Of a stretch of 64,000 nucleotides of DNA, positions 57,003 to 64,000 are shown in pieces. Source of the DNA: Ceratothoa steindachneri (lineage: Eukaryota; Arthropoda; Malacostraca; Isopoda; Cymothoidae); contig OZ018324.1 in NCBI GenBank assembly GCA_963969495.1, forward strand, positions 155,152,672-155,216,671, read 5' to 3'. The number at the start of each line of letters is the position of its first letter. Within the stretch, counting starts at the first letter, position 1. The notes beneath the pieces were generated by a model. It saw nothing but the letters and a program-made list of their open reading frames with translations, was not told the origin of the DNA and did no database searches. Made by a program: the position numbers and the translations under genes.

Positions 57003-57396
57003 AGGTGAACAGACCTAAGTCGCATGCTCTCAATTATTCTGACTTATGACCTTCAAAGCTTTCAATAATTCCCGGACTAACCTTGGGAGGAACTTTGCAA
57101 TTATATCATTCGAAAAAGAGTGTAAAACTACATAACGGTATCGAATTTCCTTAGAATCAGCCCAAATAATTACGATGTTATTGCCAAAGAATTCCCGGAG
57201 TAACCTTGGGAGGACTCTGGCAATTATATCATTCGAAAGAGAGTGTAAAACAACATAAGGGTTTTTAATTTTATTAGAATCGGCCGAATAGTTACGATGT
57301 TATTGCCATAAAACTCATTGGAAAGTAAAATGGTTACCATCTGACCGACGACCTACGGACCGACATAATAACTTATCGAGTCGTGTGCACGCGACT
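57003..57396 (-). repeat. Dispersed repeat R2, copy e (longest, with internal duplication)
   Basis: Ends CAGACCTAAGTCGCATGC and GTGTGCACGCGACT. A block of about 120 bp (TTCCCGGACTAACCTTGGGA ... ATTACGATGTTATTGCC) occurs twice in tandem at about 57070-57188 and 57190-57315. Confidence 0.8.
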
Positions 57397-57424
57397 AAAA
57401 AGCAAAGTTTATCATTATACTAAC

Positions 57425-57558
57425 CTTGTGCCGGTGATATGGATGCTTCCATGAGGGTTGAGTTCGGCAGTATAGTCGGTATAGATGTGAGGGAAGAGAA
57501 GATTTTTGATAAAGTTGTAGCAATAAGACAAAACATCTCTTAAACCGGCGGGAATGTC
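57425..57558 (-). CDS. Internal exon of an unidentified host gene
   Basis: Minus strand: acceptor CTCTTTATTTACAG, then 134 bases reading DIPAGLRDVLSYCYNFIKNL, LFPHIYTDYTAELNPHGSIH, ITGT and two bases, then donor GTTAGT. No stop in this frame; good pyrimidine tract and donor. The pattern of amphipathic FIKNLLFP followed by TAELNPHGSIHITGTR-type strand vaguely recalls the region before the VWD domain of large lipid-transfer proteins (vitellogenin/apolipophorin), but that is a guess. No adjoining exon found within several kb on either side. Confidence 0.6.
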
Positions 57559-57559
57559 C

Positions 57560-58030
57560 TGTAAATAAAGAGACATTTATCAAAGTTAAGCGTTAAAGGG
57601 ATGCTGCATTCTGCTATTTCAAAGCTGAGGTATTAATTCTATTGTAGACGTGGAATATTTTTAGGTGGTTATATTTTTGAGTGTCAAATTTAAAATGCAC
57701 TAATTAACTACTATATCTTTCATTAAAATAAATTTAATATAAGATGCATAAATGGGTGACCCAAACGAAATTTAATTTCCGCAACTGCAAGTCCGCAAAT
57801 AAACCCGTTTTTCTTCCGCTACCATAAATTCAAAACTACTTAACTCCTGCTGTTCCACAAACGAAAAAATACCACAATCGCAAAATGTTGGTTTAATTTT
57901 CGTTTACTTCTGCATTTTACAATGGACTTTAAGCATTTCATTAAATTTATGATGGTATTTTCGTAGCGGAAGATAAGGTAGTAAGTTTACAGAATACGTT
58001 TGCGGAAGTGAAATTTTGTTTCTAATGCCA
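57560..58030. other. No gene recognised
   Basis: Probably intron upstream of the 57.4 kb exon. Confidence 0.35.
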
Positions 58031-58034
58031 ACTT

Positions 58035-58560
58035 CTATTTGAAGCCGGCGGGGCTCTACCGGCGCTGTGTCTGTCTTCGTGGTCGAGCTTGTTGCAGTAC
58101 ACCGATCGGTACAGAGGATTACGCTTCGTGCCCAGTGTGTGATATATAGCGACTCACAGATCGCCCTGAGTGCCAGTGAAGCATTGGAATCCCCCGTAGT
58201 TCGCAGTATCTGTAACGCCACGACTGCCGGGAACCGGGGATATCGTGATTATCTTCAGCTGGGTTCCTAGACATGTAAGGATAGCGGGAATAGAGCGCGC
58301 TGATGAGGCCGTCAAACAGTCCATAAGGACTCGGCAACTAGACCAGCACTGTACTCTTACCCACTCTGACTACATGACAGGAATCAGCTAAGCTTTTCAG
58401 GCCCTATGGCAAAGAAGATGGGAGACGGACGAGGGGGAACATAAAGTAGCACGTCATTACCCCGCGACTTTCCCTAGTCAACGGCTTCTGGTCGCTTTCT
58501 CACGTCACCGAATCGGGCACACTCGCGGGGTACGCATCGCCATTTGATGAAGCGCCCCCT
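58035..58560 (+). pseudogene. LINE RNase H domain remnant
   Basis: RNase H of a LINE degrades the RNA of the RNA-DNA hybrid. Plus-strand codons: FVVELVAVHRSVQRITLRAQ (58074-; catalytic Glu region, usually AELxAIxxAL), CVIYSDSQIALSASEALESP (catalytic Asp), FSWVPRHVRIAGIERADEAV (usually WxPGHxGIxGNExAD), HCTLTHSDYMTGIS, then VAFSRHRIGHTRGVRIAI near 58493-58545. Two frames are needed and the GHxGxxGNE box is degraded. Same family as 30440-30862 but with the catalytic half retained. Confidence 0.8.
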
Positions 58561-58777
58561 TAGACCTTCACAATACGCTCGTCTTCACAATACACTACTA
58601 TTCCTTTGATTCAATGAATCTTGCCGAATGGTAGTTGCATTCACATACCTCTGATATTTAGGTTGGTTTCATTATCCCGCCGGGAGAGGGCACGGTGGGA
58701 GTCCTGGCCAAGATACGGCTGGCGTTCCCTACCTGCCTACAAAGTTATTTTTTTTTTAATATCCGCTCGCGGGCATG

Positions 58778-59347
58778 GTTTGCGGAAACATTCCGGTTTT
58801 CGGAAATATTTCGATTATCGGTTTTGCGGAAATACTTCGATTATCAGTTTGCAGAAATACTTCGATTATCGGTTTGCGGAAACATTTTGATCACCGGTTT
58901 GCGGAAATATTTCGATTATCGATTTGCAGCTTGCAGAAACTTTGCAGTTTGCGGAAACATTTAGATTTTAGGTTTGCGGCTTGCAGAAACATTTAGGTTT
59001 GTGGTTTGAGGAAACACTTCGGTTTGCAACCTGCGTAAAACATTTCAGTTTACTGTTGAGGAAACATTTCAGATTGAGATTTGCAGAAATATTTCGGTTT
59101 GTGGCATACAAAAACATTTTGGTTTACGGTTTGCGGAAACATTTCGGTTTCGGCTTGGGAAAACATTTCGATTTGCGGTTTGCGGATACTTTTCGGTTTG
59201 CGGAAACATTTAGGTTGGGGGTTTGAGGAAACATTTCAGGTTGCAGCATGCGGAAACATTTCAGTTTTGGACTTACGGAAAACATTTCAGTTTGCCGTTT
59301 GAAGAAACATTTCGGTTTACGGTTTGCAGGAACATTTCGGTTTGAGA
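58778..59347 (+). repeat. Minisatellite, about 570 bp, unit about 18-27 bp
   Basis: Over twenty imperfect units built on GGTTTGCGGAAACATTTCG, the left part with ATTATC inserts (GGAAATATTTCGATTATC). Because the unit rarely contains a stop, all three plus frames show repetitive peptides; these are by-products, not genes. Confidence 0.93.
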
Positions 59348-59674
59348 TTAAGGGACGCGCTTCATCCAGCCAACCGTAGTTTTTCCTGAAGTTTATCGTA
59401 AACGAAAAACAGAAACCAGAATGGCAATTGCGGATTTCCCCTTATGGGCTATACACTGGGACCAGGAGAGGGAGGTGCCATTCGTCCAGGTTTCAAGGTA
59501 GATCCGCATTAGAAGCAGCAATACAATCACAAAACCTCACACACATGATTGCAGTGTGTGAGGTTAAAGATGTGGGTGGGTGAATATGAAGGCGTGAGGA
59601 AGAGAGAAAGAAAATGGAAGTGAAAAGTGAAAGGCTGTTGAATTGGGGAGAGAAGTGAAAATGTTACGCAAGAG

Positions 59675-59707
<33 letters not shown>

Positions 59708-60055
59708 TACGCGGGGAAAAGGGGACACTGTCCAACAATGATTTTGCTACAGAAATGAGAAAGTAGTTATCTATTGTAGTTTTTTTGCGTAGTTTACGAA
59801 AACTAGCTTTATCTTTCATGAAATGACTTCAGTTTTTTGTAATCTGCACATTGAATTTTTTATTAATATTAGATTATTCAGTATATAGACAAAAAGTACA
59901 AAGATAAGTGGAAACAAAAAGCTTATTCATCAAAAGAAATTTATAAGTCCTTATAATGCATTTCAGAGTGTGGTATTATAAAAATATATTTAAAAAAATA
60001 ATGAAGATTTAAGATTTTTTCAAAATTGCTGAAATCTATACAATAGTAATATATT
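59348..60055. other. No gene recognised; (GA)n at 59676-59705
   Basis: A 30-bp GA run; otherwise AT-rich sequence. The last part is the 3' flank of the minus-strand pseudogene that follows. Confidence 0.45.
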
Positions 60056-60059
60056 TTTA

Positions 60060-61756
60060 GAATATTTAGGCTTCTTTTTATCTACAACATCTTGTCTGTC
60101 TCTGTGAAGAGTCCAGCAGAAGTTATAAAGCATTGCCGGACTTCATTTTCCTTTATAACGATTTTCTATAGTAGCAATATCTTGGTGGAATCTTTCACCA
60201 TGCTCATCGCTGACGTCTGCTGGATTCTCTTGAAAGAAAGACAGATGAGAATGCCAAAAATGCACCTTTATTGGCATACTACATCCCAACCCATTATAAG
60301 ACCTAATCAAATTCTGAACAAGAATGTGGTAATTTTCTGATTTGTGCCTTCCAAGGAGATCATTACATACACCTTTGAAACTATGCCAGGTCTCAAATTC
60401 TGGCTTGCTCAATTTTGCCCCAAACTCGCTATCTATCATAAGTTGTCGAATCTGAGGCCCAACAAAGATTTCTTCTTTAATTTTACCATCATTAATCTTA
60501 GGAAATTTTAGTTTTTAAATTTATGAAGGATGGCTGGTCATGCTTTAAGGCTTTCACAAATTGTTTCATTAAACCTAATTTCATGTGAAGTGGTGGCAAA
60601 ATTATGTTTTCCTTAGAAACCAATGGTTCACGTATGACATTATGACAACCTACCTTTGTATCTTCTCTTAAAGGCCATTCTGAGCGCATGTAATGTTCTC
60701 CACAACCTCTACATACTATCACACTGGCACAAAAAAAACACATGAATTTTGTGTAGGCTGAGTGCAAACCATTTAAAATGGCTACTACTTTAAGGTCAGC
60801 ACAAATCAACTATTTATGTTCACTGTATTTAGCTACTGGTATCTATGGTAGTTTATTTCCATTATGCAGAAGCATAATGGAAATAGAAAGAATCGTCAAT
60901 GAAAAGTCTCCATTGACTGAGGTCATAATGCATATCTAATTCTTCAAAGAGACGTGGAATAATATTACAGTAGCATAAATTGTTGTCAAATGAAAATTTG
61001 TCTTGTAAATTGTTTGATAGAATGCGAAACTTAGTAATTCGAACATCTTCTGCTACTAAATTTCTTTCTTTCAGTCTCGAGGCCAGTAATTCACTCTGTT
61101 GCTTTGTCAAGTTTAGATCTCTTACAAGATCATCTAAATCAAGTTGTGAGAAAGGGTTTGGAGTAGTATCACTAGTTTCAGGAACATAAATTTCAGTTTA
61201 TGGTTCACAATAAAAGAATTAATTCAGGTATATATGATTCATCAGAGTTAAACAAAACAATTTCTGCAGGTGGTTCAGGTACTGGAATGTCTTTTGAGTG
61301 AGGTATAGGCCAAATAGCAGATCTAAGGTTAGGATATACCACAGCTGAAGCGCACTTCGTTGCTTTACCTAAAAGTATGGAAATTATTTGCATAAAATTT
61401 AAAGTTATGTCCATATGTGTGATTACAATAAAGTGTTTCTAAACTTAATTAATTTTATATTTAAAAAAATAATATTACAGTATACTATTTCAAAATATAG
61501 GTACAGTGGCGAATAAACAATTACTTACTTTGTATGGCTCTCGCCATACCATTCGAACACCAAATTGAAGGCTTTTTATTTTTCCTTTAGACCATTTTGA
61601 TAAAGAATTAAAGCATGTCGCCAATTTTACATCCAAAATACAAAATATATAGTTTTTCACTAGAGAAGAAATTTTTCTTTGATTTTTTAAAAATGTTACT
61701 GAACCACATATGTAGCAGAATTTATCTGGGCTATTTTTACACTTTTTTCTTGTCAT
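60060..61756 (-). pseudogene. Unrecognised multi-copy protein family, copy 2 (frameshifted)
   Basis: Minus-strand pieces from 61756 down: MTRKKCKNSPDKFCYICGSV then a decayed region and GVRMVWREPYKVSNCLF, stop 61490; AVVYPNLRSAIWPIPHSKDI and PVPEPPAEI (61355-61205); QLDLDDLVRDLNLTKQQSEL, LASRLKERN, NNLCYCNIIPRLFEELDMHY, DLSQWRLFIDDS (61160-60880); LICADLKVVAILNGLHSAYT, KFMCFFC, SEWPLREDTK, NVIREPLVSKENIILPPLHM and KLGLMKQFVKAL (60809-60550); IFVGPQIRQLMIDSEFG; LGCSMPIKVHFWHSHLSFFQ, SDEHGERFHQDIATIENRYK (60310-60143); a CWTLHRDRQD-like end near 60090. Same order as 35737-37448. An acceptor TCTTATTTTCAG just upstream (about 61807-61818) mirrors that copy. About 75 bp of extra sequence at 61415-61490, ending in TTTTAG, may be an intron. 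Function unknown. Confidence 0.72.
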
Positions 61757-61818
61757 TTTAATTAAAATTGTTGCTTTTATTTAAAATTTTATTTCGTTAA
61801 ATAACCTGAAAATAAGAA

Positions 61819-61931
61819 AAAAAAGAATGAAATTCGTTAAAATCTTCCAATTTGACAAAAATAGTAATTGGCAAATTACAAAAAAACTGTCGTCATTTCG
61901 ATAAAAATGACTTCCATTTTTGAAATCTATA
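61819..61931. other. Upstream flank of copy 2
   Basis: AT-rich; ends at the TA target site of the adjacent MITE. Confidence 0.35.
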
Positions 61932-62054
61932 CAGGGTGTCCAAAAAGTCTGGGTACATAGGAATTTTAATATTTTAATATTCTAATATTTAATATTTTAA
62001 TATTCTAAAGGTATGTATTTATCCCCTTTGTACCTAGACTTTGTGGACACCCTG
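61932..62054. mobile_element. 123-bp mariner-type MITE with TA target duplication
   Basis: Left end CAGGGTGTCCAAAAAGTCTG; right end, reverse-complemented, CAGGGTGTCCACAAAGTCTA. The inverted match covers about 30 bp. TA lies directly outside both ends. The centre is a run of AATATTTTAATATTCT-type repeats. The ends resemble those of the mariner at 5651-6482, which could be its mobilising family. Confidence 0.9.
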
Positions 62055-62780
62055 TACATAAACTACATTAAAAAATGTTATTCTAATCCTTGTAGTCGAC
62101 AAAAAGTTAAATTTTGTTAGACAGTGCGGATAGAACCCATGTGGTATGTAATTTAAGGAAGTGAAGGTGTGTAAGTTAAGGGGTGAAATTGGGTGTTGTG
62201 GAACTGGAAAGAAAAAGAAGAGCGTTGAATGATGCAATGACGATGTTAACGTGCAGTGGGAAGCAAAAGGTGGACGTAGTTGCAAATGTTTAATACTGCA
62301 CATGACATATGACCCGCGATGGGATTAAAACTGCCACCTTTGACTCCCATGTGCTTTCGAAGAGAAGTCAAGATCATACTTCTGAGTCACTGTATTCTTT
62401 TTAAGAACATTTTTACGGACGTTCACAATGAAGCCCAAAGATTAAATAATTTTTTTTATTAGTCTTTGTCATATTTGACCCTTTCATTTTTCCATTCTTT
62501 ATTCCTAATTACTTCTTTATCCTCTGAAAGGGAAGGTGAGGCTGGAGTCTCCTGTTGTTTCTTCCTCTAATGACTCCTTTTTCTCTTCTTCCCTTCTCGT
62601 ATTCTTTGCGAGGACCCGAACCCTCGTTAGCCCTGCTGGGTATTAACACCCAAAGGGCTAAGTGGCACCACCATCAATGAAAAAAGATGCCTCCTCCCCC
62701 CCATCCCGCAGAACCAGAAGAGTTGTACGTCTTCCCGAGCTCCAATGGTCCAAGTGGTATAATTCGACTTTCTTTACCTT
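62055..62780. other. No gene recognised; one hairpin
   Basis: TTAGCCCT...GGGT...ACCC...AGGGCTAA folds at about 62628-62663. Confidence 0.4.
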
Positions 62781-62781
62781 C

Positions 62782-63000
62782 TCAAATTTGTTTGGAGATT
62801 TCCTCGTTAATTTTACCATTATTTTTAGAATATCTTTCTAAAGAATAGTCTTCGTCACCAATTCCTTCGTCAGAAATAAAGTTCAAGATAATCCTGTACA
62901 CACGGTTGTTCCTGAAGGACTTGGAGTATCCATTCTCCCACCCAGGATTCTTGATGAGGAATGCGTCAGAGAAGGGAATGTGGATATGGGCGAGGATGTC
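62782..63000 (-). CDS. Possible terminal exon of an unidentified gene
   Basis: A 72-codon minus frame closed by TGA (62784-62782): DILAHIHIPFSDAFLIKNPG, WENGYSKSFRNNRVYRIILN, FISDEGIGDEDYSLERYSKN and a polar tail. A TAA lies just upstream in frame, so an acceptor would have to fall at GGTAAG/AC. That would need one base from the previous exon, whereas the exon at 63219-63362 ends in phase 0. It looks protein-like, but its link to that exon is unproven. Confidence 0.35.
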   Translation of the reverse strand, partial: DILAHIHIPFSDAFLIKNPGWENGYSKSFRNNRVYRIILNFISDEGIGDEDYSLERYSKNNGKINEEISKQI

Positions 63001-63215
63001 TTACCGGTTTCCTGACGAAGCGAACTGGGTTAACTTGGGCGATGATTTGGCCACTCGCTCGTCGGGACTTTCGGTTTCCTTACGATGGGACCTGGGTTAG
63101 CACTTGGTGCGATGAATTGATGACACACTCGTCGGTACTTACCTGTTTTCGTACGAGGCGACCAGAGTTCACCCTTGGGGCGATGAATTGGGGAAGCCGT
63201 TAATGAACCCTAACT
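63001..63215 (-). repeat. Three tandem copies of a 70-bp unit containing splice-donor-like sites
   Basis: Units at about 63001-63067, 63068-63137 and 63138-63213 share, on the plus strand, CTTACC-GTTTCC-ACGA.G.GACC...GGGTT..C.CTTGG.GCGATGA.TTG. On the minus strand units 1 and 3 each contain GTAAG (CAGGTAAGTACC in unit 3), and the true exon next door ends CAGGTAAGTTAGG. Confidence 0.65.
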
Positions 63216-63218
63216 TAC

Positions 63219-63362
63219 CTGTTCGTAATAAATGTCACTCGAGAAGGTGTCGTAAGCCAAATGCGTGTTCAAGAGAGCCAGTACGTCGGGGAACTTGGAA
63301 TCGCTCTTTTTGATTTCGTCCACAATGATCGATCGTCTTACGTTACTCATAGATGTTGTCAT
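63219..63362 (-). CDS. Coding exon of an unidentified host gene (48 codons)
   Basis: Minus strand: acceptor TTCTCTCTAAACCAG, then MTTSMSNVRRSIIVDEIKKS, DSKFPDVLALLNTHLAYDTF, SSDIYYEQ, and donor GTAAGT. 144 bases, phase 0 at both ends, no stop. Splice sites are strong and codon choice is GC-richer than the flanks, as expected for a real exon. The Met at the first codon may be internal. I do not recognise the family. Confidence 0.65.
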
Positions 63363-63364
63363 CT

Positions 63365-63650
63365 GGTTTAGAGAGAACAGGTATTAAAATTTATATGAAG
63401 CCTTTCGTGTTGTCTTTACTTAAAAGTAATAAAAGAAAAACAATGAGAGCATCTCCTTTTTATGTTAATTCCGTTATGTAGTCAACATTTTCACTTTCCC
63501 TAACATCACCAGTTTCTTGAAAAAAATCAACAAAACCGGCGGCTTAAATATATTCGAGACTATAAACATTACTCAATTTTCTCGCTTCTCTGAAGAAGCT
63601 TCGGAGGAGAGAAAAGTTAGAAAAAGGGACCTTGAACATCATATATACAG
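63365..63650. other. No gene recognised
   Basis: Probably intron or 5' flank of the neighbouring exon. Confidence 0.35.
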
Positions 63651-63960
63651 CAGTGGCGGATCCAGGATAAAAACTACAGGGGTGGGGGCTAACCTGGATT
63701 ACTCCCTCTGAGTAATCGGAAAAAGGGCAGTGAAATTATAATGGTTATTCTTACACATCATTGATAATAAATAACAGCATCTCATAAGTGAGTGAGCACC
63801 AACTCTCTCAAATCCGAATTTTTTTCCACACATCAGAAAATTATGAATTTTGGTTTATTGTAGTTTTAGTTTGGGGATCTTAGCTAAGGTATAATACTGA
63901 ACTTAATAATTATTTTTAAGATTTACCTCCATTTTAGACATCCATCATGTGCCTAAACTG

Positions 63961-63994
<34 letters not shown>

Positions 63995-64000
63995 TATATA
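63651..64000 (+). repeat. Repeat R3, copy c (hAT-type MITE, runs off the window)
   Basis: Starts CAGTGGCGGATCCAGGATAA at about 63651 and matches the 48691 copy through AATAACAGCATCTCATAA, CAGAAAATTATGAATT and AATAATTATTTTTAAGATTT. The end lies beyond 64000; its last 40 bases are a TA repeat. Confidence 0.8.

Noticed and set aside
58621..59302. Five overlapping plus frames of 73-89 codons.
   Set aside because: By-products of a minisatellite lacking stops; no start context or relatives.

Overview
This is eukaryotic nuclear DNA, AT-rich and crowded with transposable elements. The organism is most likely an arthropod, and I would guess a crustacean. No operons, ribosome-binding sites or CRISPR arrays occur. 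The clearest host gene is a spliced cofilin/ADF gene on the minus strand: four coding exons at 2518-2586, 2774-2902, 4059-4181 and 4636-4755, all with GT/AG borders and phase 0. Together they give about 147 residues, close to insect Twinstar. The exon carrying the start codon must lie upstream; 17223-17225 and 5014-5016 are candidates. Two more minus-strand exons of unidentified host genes sit at 57425-57558 and 63219-63362.

Layout. 1-2.5 kb: no gene seen. 2.5-4.8 kb: cofilin. 5.65-6.48 kb: decayed mariner. 8.7-16.6 kb: CR1-like LINEs, including one with an uninterrupted 818-codon endonuclease/reverse-transcriptase frame at 13052-15508 and an inverted relative broken by a hairpin insert. 18.7-19.0 kb: hAT-type MITE. 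19.9-22.1 kb: decayed GC-richer LINE with a duplicated tail. 23.4-24.6 kb: Jockey-like LINE on the minus strand. 25.0-26.9 kb: fossil BED/hAT transposase. 27.7-29.4 kb: arrays of short hairpins. 30.4-32.5 kb: LINE RNase H remnant followed by a Tigger transposase. 35.7-37.6 kb: frameshifted copy of an unrecognised protein family, with a second copy on the minus strand at 60.06-61.76 kb. 41.4-41.9 kb: inverted relative of the hairpin array. 46.0-47.5 kb: Penelope-like element with inverted terminal repeats. 48.7-49.1 kb: hAT MITE with a perfect 8-bp target duplication. 50.6-54.4 kb: mariner and Tc1 remnants. 58.0-59.35 kb: RNase H remnant and a 570-bp minisatellite. 61.93-62.05 kb: 123-bp mariner MITE.

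At least three dispersed repeat families (called R1, R2 and R3 here) recur in both orientations. Nearly all recognisable coding sequence outside cofilin is mobile-element debris; only the 818-codon LINE frame is intact, and its element is 5'-truncated. The most interesting candidates for something undescribed are the two-copy protein family with RNase H-like acidic motifs, the hairpin arrays whose stems covary between units, and the dispersed R2 repeat. All identifications rest on reading the translated sequence and recalling family motifs; no database search was run.
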